From Chitinophaga sp. (GTDB lineage Bacteria > Bacteroidota > Bacteroidia > Chitinophagales > Chitinophagaceae): a DNA stretch of 64,000 nt. Positions 25,310 to 34,450 of the stretch are shown one piece after another (the stretch's first letter is position 1; every line of letters begins with the position of its first letter). Location: contig NZ_JAFAIX010000006.1 of assembly GCF_019236475.1 (NCBI RefSeq), forward strand, positions 62,001 to 126,000, in the 5' to 3' direction. The position numbers and the translations under genes are program-made. A model generated the notes under the pieces. It did no database searches and was not told where the DNA came from. It saw nothing but the letters and a program-made list of their open reading frames with translations.

Positions 25310-26357
25310 ATTTCACCCCACGGGCGCATCTGAAGCCCAGATTCGCCAGTCCAGATTCAGGAGTAGTTTTCATCCTGGCAGAAACCCGATAACCGCGGCA
25401 ATACTCATCACTACACATAAAAGATCCACCGCGGATTATGTGTACCGGCTGACCCGGTTGCTCTGGATCAAAAGCTTCTGCTGGCCCTTGTGGGTTCACT
25501 GCTAATTGACCCTCTTTTCCATAATAATTGGCATTATACAGATCATTGCACCATTCCCATACATTCCCTGCCATATCGTATAGTCCATAACCGTTAGGCT
25601 TATACGATTTCACAGGGGCGGTACCAATGAAGCCATCAGTAGCAGTATTCTTATATGGGAAATTACCATTCCAGGTATTGGCTTTAGGCTGCCCAACAGT
25701 AAGGGCCTCGGTACCCCAAGGATAAGGTTGGTCTTTAATACCACCTCTAGCGGCATATTCCCACTCCGCCTCTGTTGGTAATCTTTTCCCTGCCCATTTG
25801 GCGAAGGCAGCGGCATCATCCCAGGAAATCTGCGTTACGGGATGGTTTTCTCGTCCTTTGATATCACTGTTTGGGCCTTCTGGGTGTTTCCAATTGGCGC
25901 CGGCTACAAAGCTCCACCATTGTGATACATCGTTGAAAGGCACGGCATGATCAGGCGGTGTGAAAACCAGCGCTCCCGCTGCCAGCATATTGCTGTCAGG
26001 CTCTGGAGATCCCGGTGGTAAGCCTCGCATCAGCTCCTCTTTGGAAATAGGCTTTTCCGCCGTGGTAACATACCCTGTTTGCGCCACAAACAGGGCAAAT
26101 TCGGCATTGGTCACTTCATGCTCATCCAGGTAAAAACTATCCACTTTTACCTGGTGTTTCGGATATTCATCCGCATTACCGGTATTATCATCTGCCCCCA
26201 TGGCGAAAGTGCCAGCAGGAATCAGTACCATGTGGTTCAGCGTATCCGGGGAAACCGGTGCTGTAACAGCATTCGATGCTTGCTGCTGCCCACAACTGGC
26301 TGCCGCCAGCATCCCAGAAAATAGGCAGATGTTTATGACGTATGTAAATCCTCTCAT
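25308..26357 (-). CDS. Formylglycine-generating enzyme (SUMF1/EgtB-fold) lipoprotein
   Basis: I chose the Met at 26357 because it gives a lipoprotein signal (MRGFTYVINICLFSGMLAAASC) with lipobox AAASC; an upstream Met would add 11 residues. The FGE-sulfatase fold spans about 45-349: MVLIPAGTFAMGADD, DSFYLDEHEVTNAEFALF, HPVTQISWDDAAAFAKWAGKRLPTEAEWE in family order. Near the end RGGSFMCSDEYCRGYR has Cys315 and Cys320, spaced as the catalytic pair of true formylglycine-generating enzymes. Those convert a Cys in sulfatases to formylglycine; many bacterial relatives do other jobs. No sulfatase with the CxPxR motif was recognised in the window. Confidence 0.87.
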   Translation of the reverse strand: MRGFTYVINICLFSGMLAAASCGQQQASNAVTAPVSPDTLNHMVLIPAGTFAMGADDNTGNADEYPKHQVKVDSFYLDEHEVTNAEFALFVAQTGYVTTAEKPISKEELMRGLPPGSPEPDSNMLAAGALVFTPPDHAVPFNDVSQWWSFVAGANWKHPEGPNSDIKGRENHPVTQISWDDAAAFAKWAGKRLPTEAEWEYAARGGIKDQPYPWGTEALTVGQPKANTWNGNFPYKNTATDGFIGTAPVKSYKPNGYGLYDMAGNVWEWCNDLYNANYYGKEGQLAVNPQGPAEAFDPEQPGQPVHIIRGGSFMCSDEYCRGYRVSARMKTTPESGLANLGFRCARGVK

Positions 26358-26387
26358 CGTAATTAGCTCACTGTTTATCAATACCTT

Positions 26388-26395
26388 CAAAAATA
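26388..26395 (-). promoter_or_regulatory. -7 element of the FGE-like gene
   Basis: On the minus strand this reads TATTTTTG, a full match to TAnnTTTG, about 30 bp before the chosen start at 26357. I do not see a good TTTG at the usual -33 distance. Confidence 0.45.
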
Positions 26396-26435
26396 GTAAT
26401 AAAGAGACGCGAAGTACTCATTTTTTCTGCAACCG

Positions 26436-26455
26436 CACTAATTTGTGGATTAGTG
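26436..26455. promoter_or_regulatory. Palindrome in the divergent region between FGE-like and GH1 genes
   Basis: CACTAAT-TTGTGG-ATTAGTG: perfect 7-bp arms with a 6-bp centre, 84 bp before the GH1 start and 79 bp before the FGE-like start on the other strand. A binding site for a dimeric regulator shared by the two divergent genes is plausible. Confidence 0.45.
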
Positions 26456-26519
26456 GGCGTCTTAACAATTTTATAATTAAGAATTTACGTAAACTGTTGT
26501 AAACTGCATCCATATTTCA

Positions 26520-27920
26520 ATGTCATCACTGGTGTCAAATAATACGCCCAGTTTGCATATGCAGCAATCTGCTACACCTTTTACCCGCCAGGATTTCGGG
26601 GATGATTTCCTCTGGGGGGTGACTATATCCGCTTTTCAAACTGAAGGAGCTGTCCTGGAGGATGGTAAGGGCCTTTCTATCTGGGATACTTTCTCTGCCC
26701 GCAAAGGGAAAATTAAAGATCGTAGTCATGCGCAGATCGCGACCGATTTCTACAACCGTTTCCTCCAGGATATCCTGCTAGCCAAGATCCTGGGGTTTTC
26801 CGTTTTCAGATTTTCTATTGCTTGGTCTCGCATATTGCCTAAAGGAACGGGGGCAATCAATCCTGCTGGTATCGCCTTTTATCACAAGGTGATAGACGCC
26901 TGCCTGGAAGTGGGCCTGGAACCTTATGTAACGCTGTACCATTGGGATCTACCCCAGGCGCTGGAGCATAAAGGGGGCTGGTGTCATCGGGGGGTGATTT
27001 TTTACTTTGAGGAGTTTACCCGCATCTGTGTACGGGAATACGGCGCAAAAGTGCAAAATTGGATCATCCTGAATGAGCCTTTTGGCTTTACAGCGCTGGG
27101 ATATATGTTAGGGGTACATGCCCCAGGAAAGTTCGGTCTGTCGTACTTCCTGCCGGCAGTACATCATACGGTGCTGGCGCAGGCTGCCGCCGCAAGAGTG
27201 ATCCGGGAAGAAAAACCGGATGCCTGCATTGGTACTACTTATTCCTGTTCGCAAATTATTCCCAATAGCGATCATCCGAATGATCTGAAAGCCGCCCGGC
27301 GCGCGGATGCCCTGTTTAACAGGCTTTTTATAGAACCTGCCCTGGGAATGGGCTATCCGGTGGAGGATTTCCCATTACTCAAGAAAATAGGGAAGCGTTA
27401 TGCCCTTTGGCGGGATTGGGATAAAATGGCATTCGACTTCGATTTTATTGGCATCCAGAACTATTTCCCACTGACGGTGAAATACAATGCTTTCATGCCT
27501 ATCCTAGGTATGACGGAAGTAAAACCCCATGCCCGCAAAGTACCGGTAACTGGTTTAGGCTGGGAGGTTAACGGGAACGGACTATACGAAATCCTGAAAC
27601 AGTTTGCTGCCTATGATAAAGTAAAGCGCATTATCGTGACAGAAGGAGGCGCTTCCTTCCCAGATACATTGCATGAAGACGGCAGTGTACATGATACTGA
27701 ACGTGTTAGCTATTTTAACGAATATATTGGGGCGGTATTAAAAGCCCGCCAGGAGGGCATTCCTGTAGATGGATATTTCGCCTGGACACTCACCGATAAC
27801 TTTGAATGGGCCGAGGGTTATCGTGCCCGATTTGGACTAGTATACGTCAATTTTGAGACGCAACAGCGCATTATCAAAGACTCCGGCTACTGGTTCAAAC
27901 AATTGCTGACAGAACAATAG
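26520..27920 (+). CDS. bglB: Beta-glucosidase, glycoside hydrolase family 1
   Basis: The 466-aa protein has all GH1 landmarks: FLWGVTISAFQTEG near residue 30, the acid/base Glu186 in LNEP, the nucleophile Glu375 in VTEGG (TENG in most members, here Asn is Gly), and DNFEWAEGY near the C-terminus. The first 22 residues are polar and lack a signal peptide, so it acts in the cytoplasm on imported beta-glucosides or cellobiose. Transcribed alone, divergent from the FGE-like lipoprotein, with its own terminator. Confidence 0.95.
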   Translation: MSSLVSNNTPSLHMQQSATPFTRQDFGDDFLWGVTISAFQTEGAVLEDGKGLSIWDTFSARKGKIKDRSHAQIATDFYNRFLQDILLAKILGFSVFRFSIAWSRILPKGTGAINPAGIAFYHKVIDACLEVGLEPYVTLYHWDLPQALEHKGGWCHRGVIFYFEEFTRICVREYGAKVQNWIILNEPFGFTALGYMLGVHAPGKFGLSYFLPAVHHTVLAQAAAARVIREEKPDACIGTTYSCSQIIPNSDHPNDLKAARRADALFNRLFIEPALGMGYPVEDFPLLKKIGKRYALWRDWDKMAFDFDFIGIQNYFPLTVKYNAFMPILGMTEVKPHARKVPVTGLGWEVNGNGLYEILKQFAAYDKVKRIIVTEGGASFPDTLHEDGSVHDTERVSYFNEYIGAVLKARQEGIPVDGYFAWTLTDNFEWAEGYRARFGLVYVNFETQQRIIKDSGYWFKQLLTEQ

Positions 27921-27941
27921 CCTTATCGCATAAAAATGAAT

Positions 27942-27973
27942 ATGGACCGCCGGGGAGGCGGTCCATTTCTTTT
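27942..27973 (+). terminator. Intrinsic terminator after the GH1 gene
   Basis: ATGGACCGCC (27942-27951) pairs fully with GGCGGTCCAT (27957-27966), loop GGGGA, followed by TTCTTTT. Confidence 0.9.
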
Positions 27974-28115
27974 GGAGTTAACAGACCGTATTCGGTTCTT
28001 GCAGATTCTTTCCCTATACTTCCTTAGTCGGCTTATAATTCCTGAAGGGAAACATGCAGGATGAATTTTTTTTATGTAATTTAGTTGACGTTAGTTGTTT
28101 TGTTTAAGACCTCTT

Positions 28116-28724
28116 ATGATACCATCATCAGCATTTAACGGCAAGGAGGAAGAAATCCTTGCAGGCTTACAGATGGGGGGCCCCAGAAGACGTGCGTTTG
28201 AAGACCTACTGTATTCCTCATATCAATATCTTATCCGGGAAGGAGAGCGGAAGTACCTGCTGTCTGGAGAGGATAGTGGCAGCGCTTATTCGGATGCTAT
28301 TATCAGCGTCATCGATAATATTACGAACGGCCGGTTCGAGGGACGTTCGTCTCTCAAAACATATACTACCCAGATTTTTTTTAATAAATGTGTTGACCTA
28401 AAGCGAAAAAGTACGACTACTAAAGAGAAGGTGCATCATCATACCTACGACCTGGACCCGCTAGTACTCATGCTGCCGGATAATGCCAGGAATGTAGTAC
28501 AACAGTTGATAGACAATAGTAACCGTAGTTTACTGCAAAGAAAATTGCGGGAACTCGGTGAAAAGTGCCGCGAATTGCTATTGCTCTTTGAAGATGGTTA
28601 TGCCGATAGGGAGATAGCAGCCATGCTGTCTTACAATTCTGCCGATGTGGTAAAAGTGAGCAGGCGTCGTTGTTTGGAGAAATTAAAGGAAAAAATACAA
28701 TCATTTAAAATCGGTTATGAGTGA
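28116..28724 (+). CDS. ECF-like RNA polymerase sigma factor of the CHAT/subtilase locus
   Basis: The ATG at 28116 (MIPSSAFNGKEEE) is preferred to an upstream TTG. Region 2 spans about 25-95 and is divergent: FEDLLYSSYQYL, YSDAIISVIDNITNGRFEGRSSLKTYTTQIFFNKCVDLKR. Region 4 (about 135-195) shows the helix-turn-helix YADREIAAMLSYNSADVVKVSRRRCLEKLKE. The 202-aa length fits ECF factors. Its stop lies inside the start of the next gene (8-bp overlap), so sigma factor and its membrane partner are made in a coupled way. It probably controls its own operon. Confidence 0.87.
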   Translation: MIPSSAFNGKEEEILAGLQMGGPRRRAFEDLLYSSYQYLIREGERKYLLSGEDSGSAYSDAIISVIDNITNGRFEGRSSLKTYTTQIFFNKCVDLKRKSTTTKEKVHHHTYDLDPLVLMLPDNARNVVQQLIDNSNRSLLQRKLRELGEKCRELLLLFEDGYADREIAAMLSYNSADVVKVSRRRCLEKLKEKIQSFKIGYE

Positions 28725-29430
28725 AATACTGGACTATATAGATGATTATTTCACTGGAGCCATGGCCCCGGAAGAACGTACCGTTTTTGAAAAACGTTGC
28801 GAAACAGACAAGGCGTTTGCCCAGGAAGTAGCTTTTTATATCAATGCCAGAAGTGTAATTCGGGAAGAACTCCATACGAATAAACAACAGGATTTTAAGC
28901 ACTTAGCAGCTCCACGCCCTCGTATGCGCGCGCTATACCGCTATATAGCTGCAGCGGCGGCCATATTGCTGCTGGTAATCGCTGGCTGGTGGTTTACCCA
29001 ACGCACTAATTCTCCGCAGCAATTGGCATCCGGTTATATCCAGGATCATCTGCTGCAAATCAGTACTACTATGAGTCCGGGAGCGGATAGTCTCCAAACG
29101 GGCATCAGCGCCTATAACAGCGGAGATTATCCCCTCGCAGAGAAAATTTTTCAAGCACTCCTGGGAAATGAACAGTTTAAACCGGATGCTTTGAAATATC
29201 TCGGAATTGTATATCTTGTGACGAAACGATACGATCTCGCTATAGACCGGTTTACTCAGCTTACTGCATTGCCCCTGTATGCCAACCCCGGTCCGTTTTA
29301 CAAAGCCTTGGCGCTGCTGAAGCGCGGTACCCCAAAGGATGTACAGCAAGCTAAAGAATTGCTGTTGGAAGTGAAAAATAAACAGTTGCCAGGCTACAAA
29401 TACGCTACTGATTGGCTAAATAAAATATAA
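28717..29430 (+). CDS. Membrane-anchored anti-sigma-like protein with TPR domain
   Basis: Residues 1-70 form a cytoplasmic head (MSEILDYIDDYFTGAMAPEERTVFEKR...) like the helical N-termini of Bacteroidota anti-sigma factors, without zinc-binding Cys/His. One membrane helix at about 75-93 (IAAAAAILLLVIAGWWF) is followed by TPR-like helical pairs (about 115-237; SGDYPLAEKIFQALLG, YLGIVYLVTKRYDLAIDRF) on the periplasmic side. This layout would let an envelope event read by the TPR part control the sigma factor, whose gene overlaps it by 8 bp. The subtilase gene starts 2 bp after the stop. Confidence 0.85.
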   Translation: MSEILDYIDDYFTGAMAPEERTVFEKRCETDKAFAQEVAFYINARSVIREELHTNKQQDFKHLAAPRPRMRALYRYIAAAAAILLLVIAGWWFTQRTNSPQQLASGYIQDHLLQISTTMSPGADSLQTGISAYNSGDYPLAEKIFQALLGNEQFKPDALKYLGIVYLVTKRYDLAIDRFTQLTALPLYANPGPFYKALALLKRGTPKDVQQAKELLLEVKNKQLPGYKYATDWLNKI

Positions 29431-29432
29431 TC

Positions 29433-30860
29433 ATGAAACGTCGTAACCTTCTGTTACTGCTGGTAATCATTTTGATTATCCTGCTGATGCTATTTTTTCG
29501 CTACTGTCACTCTGGCGGAGACCCTGTTTCCAAACCCAAAACAGATAGCCCTTACCGCGCCCCGGAATATAGAAAAGATCAACTGGTCATCTATTTCAAA
29601 CACCAGCCCAATGCGGCGGAATTGCACCGCATCCGGAAAAATATGTCCGACTACGGTATCGATACTACGAAAATTAAGGTCCAACGCTGTACTAACTGTA
29701 CAGGTATGCAAATTGAATTGTGGAATGCTCCCAATATTGAAACCTATGTCCATTCTGAAAATGTGAAAGGTGGCTCCAGCACGGGCAGCGGTACCAATGG
29801 GGTAGGTGAGGATGCATCTGGTTACTATACGCCTAACTATATTATCAGTACGCCGCCAGAAGAATATCCTAGAATCCCGTATGATAGCCTGACGCGTAAA
29901 CGAGTAATCCGCATTCCGTCCAAACCGGGTAGCGATACGGTGAAAGTGGCGATCTTGGATACAGGTATCGATGACCTACTACTAGCTAATCAGCAATTCT
30001 TCTGGAAAAACACCGCAGAAATCGCCAACAACGCAGACGATGATCATGACTGCCTGGTAGATGATATCTACGGCTGGAATTTCGCCGATAATAACAACCA
30101 TATCCGCGATGATAGTCGCGATGGACACGGTACACATATCGCCCTGTTCATTATCAATGAGTTCCAACGTGATAGCGCCAACGCTTTGCAGTTGATGATC
30201 TTAAAAACGCATAACAGCAAGTCGGAAGGCGATTTGTTTAATATCCTCTGCGCTATCAGTTATGCGGCTGATAAAGGTGCTAATATCATCAATGCTTCAT
30301 GGGGCTTCTACAGCGGATATAGCCTCGTGTCTCCCTACCGTCCAATCGATTCTATTATTACAGAGGTATTGGCCGATAAAGGTATCCTCTTTGTAACTGC
30401 TGCAGGCAATCGTATGGCTGCTCCGGATGATAGCGCGATGAAAATGGGTATAACAGGTACGGCACTACGTAATTTAAATTTGCATCATTTCTATCCTGCT
30501 TGCTTCGGTGGAAAAGATAATAATATCATTGTGGCTACTACGGTGAATGATGCTACTGTAAGTCCTACACAGAATTTCTCTGATAAATACGTAGATCTAG
30601 GCGTACTGGCGGACCTGGAAGAGAATGGTTACCTGAAATTCAAAGTGCCTTTTACACTGGGTACACCGCAATATGTCTCCGGTTCTTCCTACGCTACGGC
30701 CATTGTAACGGGACGCATTGCCGCTGTCTGCCCGGTTTCATGGTATAAAGGGCCTTTGAAAAAAGCTACTTTCCTAAAGGACACAATCGGCATACAGCCA
30801 TTTAATAAGCTGATACAAAATCATCAAGTAAACGGAGGTAAATATATTACGCATAATTAG
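29433..30860 (+). CDS. Subtilisin-like S8 serine protease with signal anchor
   Basis: A strongly hydrophobic segment at 5-23 acts as signal peptide or anchor, placing the enzyme in the periplasm. Residues about 45-100 (DQLVIYFKHQPNAAELHRIRKNM...) resemble a small alpha-beta propeptide. The catalytic triad is complete: Asp176 (AILDTGID), His232 (GHGTH), Ser419 (SGSSYATA), with oxyanion Asn326 (TAAGN). An acidic loop (NNADDDHDCLVDD, about 199-211) looks like a calcium site. It sits 2 bp after the anti-sigma-like gene and 4 bp before the CHAT gene, hence one operon. Possible roles are cleavage of the anti-sigma protein or activation of the CHAT protease. Confidence 0.93.
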   Translation: MKRRNLLLLLVIILIILLMLFFRYCHSGGDPVSKPKTDSPYRAPEYRKDQLVIYFKHQPNAAELHRIRKNMSDYGIDTTKIKVQRCTNCTGMQIELWNAPNIETYVHSENVKGGSSTGSGTNGVGEDASGYYTPNYIISTPPEEYPRIPYDSLTRKRVIRIPSKPGSDTVKVAILDTGIDDLLLANQQFFWKNTAEIANNADDDHDCLVDDIYGWNFADNNNHIRDDSRDGHGTHIALFIINEFQRDSANALQLMILKTHNSKSEGDLFNILCAISYAADKGANIINASWGFYSGYSLVSPYRPIDSIITEVLADKGILFVTAAGNRMAAPDDSAMKMGITGTALRNLNLHHFYPACFGGKDNNIIVATTVNDATVSPTQNFSDKYVDLGVLADLEENGYLKFKVPFTLGTPQYVSGSSYATAIVTGRIAAVCPVSWYKGPLKKATFLKDTIGIQPFNKLIQNHQVNGGKYITHN

Positions 30861-30864
30861 ACCA

Positions 30865-33636
30865 ATGTTCTCGGTACAATTGTCAGTATTCTTCCTTTAT
30901 TGCCGCAGGCAACTGATACTATTCAGTTGCCTGATGGCGTTTGGCTGCGCATACGGCCAATGCCCACCTAAATCCGCACTGATGGATAGTATCATTGCGG
31001 TGGAGCAAAACAGCAACCCGAACGCAGAGAAACTGACACAGTTGCAAAAACTGCTACAGGTGCAACGGTCCTGTTTCCATGAAAAAGATAGCATCTATGC
31101 CCGCTTGATGCATCGGATGGGAAATATCTACCACCTGATGCGCTCATGGGATAACGCTATTGCCTATACGAAAGAAGCAATCGCAGTGAACCGCACTGCA
31201 AAGGCGCGACAGGAATCTTTCCTGGTAAACAGTTATTTCAACCTGGGGTTGTTCTATAATAAATTGCAACTGTATACGGAGTCCTATCATTACTTCGATA
31301 GTTGTATCCTATTGGGTATCAAATTTCCAGAGAAAACGAACATCGCGCTGATGGCCTTCGAAACGAAAGCGTTTGCGCTATATGGTAATGCGGATTATCA
31401 GCAGGCCAGAGAGGTAGCGGAACTGGGCGTCAGGGTGGCACATAGCGCTGGCGATACCCTGTCTGAAGTGGCACTGCTGGCACAAAAGGCGCAATCCATG
31501 CTGGCCTTGGAAGATACGGCGGCCGGAACGGTTATCAGGCGGGCGGTAGCGCTGTTACCTGCCAGTGCGCCGATGGAACATCGTATTTCCTGTTATGCGA
31601 TTTACGCCAGCGTACTGGCCAAAGAGAAACACACCGCCGAAGCGATAAAATGGTATCGCGCAGCCATTCTGCAAAATAGTCGGCTCCAACGATGGGATCA
31701 ATGTGCCCGCAATACGCTCGACCTAGGGAACTGTTATGCGGAAGTAATGAAGAACCCGCAACAGGCCATGCGCTGCTATCGGGAAGGAATTGCATTTGCT
31801 CGGAAATCCGGAGATGCTTATGTATTGGCAGGTGTGTATAACAATATCGGTTCTGCCTATTGGCACCTTAAAGATTATAAACATGCATTAGAGAATTATC
31901 AAGCGGGTCTGAACACGCTTCCATTGCAGTTTACAGATACATCATTTGCTAGGAACCCCGACTATGAAACATTACATCGGGTATCAAATGATTATTTCGT
32001 GTATACGTTGCTGAGTAATAAAGGGGAGTCGTTGTTGGATTTGTACAAAACTAGCAACAATAAAAATGTGCTGCTGGCGGCATTGCATACCTATCTGGCT
32101 GCGGATCAGGTGGTAGACTTGATGCGAAGAAAACAGTACGGTGAATCCACACAATTATACTGGCGGGATCGTACGCGCAAGATGTATGCACAGGCAATAG
32201 AAGTTTGTTACCTGATGCAGGATGCGTTTACAGCTTGCCATTTCTTTGAGAAAAGCAGGGCGGTATTGTTGAATGATAAATTGAATGAGCTGGGTGCGAA
32301 GCAATATTTGCCTTCGGCAGATGCGGACCAAGAGCAACAGCTACGCATACACGAAACAGCGTTGCGGCAACAGTTGGAGTCTATGACTCCAGACAGTTCG
32401 GCATATCGACAGGTAGCGCACCAGCTCTTTGATGCCAGGAGTGCGCTGGAACGATATATTTCCAACCTGGAAGCTACTCATCCTGGTTATTTCAGTTACA
32501 AATATGATACTACAGGCATCAGGCCCGGAGATATCCGGAAATACTTGCTACAAGCGGGCGAGTCGATGGTGAGTTATTTCCTGACGGATAGCAATGCGTA
32601 TGTACTAACGGTGACACCTACACGGGAACAGTTGCATCGGTTTTCCTGTAATCGCGATGAACTGAAGTCTCTACAGCAACTATTGACACAGCGTACCATG
32701 ACGGCGGCGGATTATCGGCAGTATACCATCTTATCGTGGAAGATGTACCAGCAGTTGGTGGCGCCATTACAGTTAAAGCAAGGTAGCGTAATTGTTTCCC
32801 CGGATGAATTTTTCCTGCCACTGGAAGCGCTGCATACGGATACGTCGCAACGGAATAGTTTACTGGTGCAGCAATATGCTTTCAGCTATGTATATTCTGC
32901 GCGTTCTTTGATAAAGCGTGCTCGCATACATAACGGTGCAGCTTATGATTTTCTGGGAGTAGCGCCGGTGAACTATGCGACTGAAATGCAGGTCCAGCCG
33001 TTGTTGGGAGCAGATAGGTCGGTAGATAACATTCGGGCTGATTATCAGGGCGTCCGCATTTTATTGGGCACCAATGCCACCAGGAAAAATTTCCTGGAAC
33101 AGTTGCCGCGTAGTAGTGTGGTGCAATTGTATACACATGCAAGTGCAGGAACGGCGCAGGGAGAGCCCGTATTGTATTTAGCAGATGCTACTATCCGTTT
33201 GCCGGAAATTAAGTTGTTGGAAGACACGGTTACGTCGTTGATCATTTTATCCTCCTGTGAGTCAGGCTCAGGGCGACTAGCCCAAGGGGAAGGCGTGTTG
33301 AGTCTAGCCCGCGGATTTACCCTCACGGGTATTCCATCCGTCATTACGGCCCTCTGGCAAATCGACAACACCGCCACTTATGAACTGACGGAAAGCCTAC
33401 ATGCCGCGCTGGCAAAGGGTATTCGTAAGGATATCGCTTTACAACAGGCGAAAATAAAATATCTGAGTAATAATGATATAGACAGACAACTACCCTACTA
33501 TTGGGCGGCCACTGTATTGATGGGAGATACTAGCCCTGTGCGGGTAGCTGAAAGTAGCAAATTCTCCTGGTGGTGGGTACTGATTGGAGCAGTACTATTG
33601 ATGGCCATTATCTTTTTGGTAAAAAAAATCTTATAA
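30865..33636 (+). CDS. TPR-CHAT domain (caspase-like) protease, membrane-attached
   Basis: The 923-aa chain begins with a hydrophobic signal (about 14-32, ending AYGQ), continues with tetratricopeptide repeats (about 70-430; e.g. AIAYTKEAIAVN, ALENYQAGLNTL), a linker with coiled-coil character (about 470-540), and a CHAT domain (about 590-890). The caspase-type dyad is intact: His758 (LYTHASAG) and Cys798 (ILSSCESGSG), followed by GEGVLSLARGFTLTGIPSVITALWQIDN. A C-terminal membrane helix (about 901-919) ends in KKIL. If the signal is cleaved, TPR and CHAT parts face the periplasm. Its operon partners are an ECF sigma factor, an anti-sigma TPR protein and a subtilase. Confidence 0.93.
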   Translation: MFSVQLSVFFLYCRRQLILFSCLMAFGCAYGQCPPKSALMDSIIAVEQNSNPNAEKLTQLQKLLQVQRSCFHEKDSIYARLMHRMGNIYHLMRSWDNAIAYTKEAIAVNRTAKARQESFLVNSYFNLGLFYNKLQLYTESYHYFDSCILLGIKFPEKTNIALMAFETKAFALYGNADYQQAREVAELGVRVAHSAGDTLSEVALLAQKAQSMLALEDTAAGTVIRRAVALLPASAPMEHRISCYAIYASVLAKEKHTAEAIKWYRAAILQNSRLQRWDQCARNTLDLGNCYAEVMKNPQQAMRCYREGIAFARKSGDAYVLAGVYNNIGSAYWHLKDYKHALENYQAGLNTLPLQFTDTSFARNPDYETLHRVSNDYFVYTLLSNKGESLLDLYKTSNNKNVLLAALHTYLAADQVVDLMRRKQYGESTQLYWRDRTRKMYAQAIEVCYLMQDAFTACHFFEKSRAVLLNDKLNELGAKQYLPSADADQEQQLRIHETALRQQLESMTPDSSAYRQVAHQLFDARSALERYISNLEATHPGYFSYKYDTTGIRPGDIRKYLLQAGESMVSYFLTDSNAYVLTVTPTREQLHRFSCNRDELKSLQQLLTQRTMTAADYRQYTILSWKMYQQLVAPLQLKQGSVIVSPDEFFLPLEALHTDTSQRNSLLVQQYAFSYVYSARSLIKRARIHNGAAYDFLGVAPVNYATEMQVQPLLGADRSVDNIRADYQGVRILLGTNATRKNFLEQLPRSSVVQLYTHASAGTAQGEPVLYLADATIRLPEIKLLEDTVTSLIILSSCESGSGRLAQGEGVLSLARGFTLTGIPSVITALWQIDNTATYELTESLHAALAKGIRKDIALQQAKIKYLSNNDIDRQLPYYWAATVLMGDTSPVRVAESSKFSWWWVLIGAVLLMAIIFLVKKIL

Positions 33637-33717
33637 AAGTTGTTTCCCTGAGCATTTCTATGCACGACTAATTTTTTAGTGAATCCATTTATTTATTAAC
33701 TCCAAATTTCTAATGTT

Positions 33718-34308
33718 ATGTCAAACCCCGTCTTTTCTAATATTGAGCATTTGGCAGGTATTTCTGCCAAGGCCACTATTGGTGGTAGTTATTTCCCAAA
33801 TCCTGACGATCCGGGCCCATGGCCATGGCCTATAGGCCCAATCATTCGTGAAGCATGGAAAGTGAGCGTTCTTGAACATTTGGCGAGTCGTCATCTTGAT
33901 ATGAACGATTTTTTTCCATGGCCACGTCCGAATTGGGATAAGACCAGCTTTAAAGAAAAATTTGCCCGTGCTGTAGCGAGTGAATCTATTTCTTTTGCTG
34001 CTGTGATTGAACAGATTGCAGAAAGAAGGGCTGAACTTCTCAGCAATTATTTAAAGCACCTTACCCATGCATTCTGTCACTTGCATATACCTCCTCTGGT
34101 TGATCTGGAATGGCCGCCAAAAGGACCACAGCCTCCACAACCTCCTTGTTTTGATGATCACGATTTATTTATAATCGGGCAGGAATATAAAAAGGCCGCA
34201 GCAAGGTTCGAGGATGGCGCACTTAAGGAAGGACTTCTGAAAATTAGCAATCACTTGCTCAATATGTCTACTGGCAATATTGTTGGTGAAATACGCCCTG
34301 CCAATTAA
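33718..34308 (+). CDS. Small Pro/Trp-rich protein of unknown function, 196 aa
   Basis: I recognise no family. The protein lacks a signal peptide and membrane helices. Two Pro-rich stretches stand out: PDDPGPWPWPIGP (about 28-40) and PPKGPQPPQPPC (about 127-138), separated by helical segments with many aromatic and His residues (HLTHAFCHLHIPP). It begins 81 bp after the CHAT gene in the same direction and ends before a bidirectional terminator, so it is either the last gene of that operon or has its own weak promoter (TAATTTTTT near 33670). A substrate or effector of the two proteases is an attractive but untested idea. Confidence 0.75.
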   Translation: MSNPVFSNIEHLAGISAKATIGGSYFPNPDDPGPWPWPIGPIIREAWKVSVLEHLASRHLDMNDFFPWPRPNWDKTSFKEKFARAVASESISFAAVIEQIAERRAELLSNYLKHLTHAFCHLHIPPLVDLEWPPKGPQPPQPPCFDDHDLFIIGQEYKKAAARFEDGALKEGLLKISNHLLNMSTGNIVGEIRPAN

Positions 34309-34450
34309 AAAAGCGAATCAGTCTCGGACTTTAGCAAACTCAGTTTCAAACAGGTATTTCAGGTATACATATCTGTCCGTACTAAATTTTGAGGAGTGTT
34401 ACAATTACATAACCACCGGGTGTTGTGGGTTCAGTACCTGGTGAAAAATT

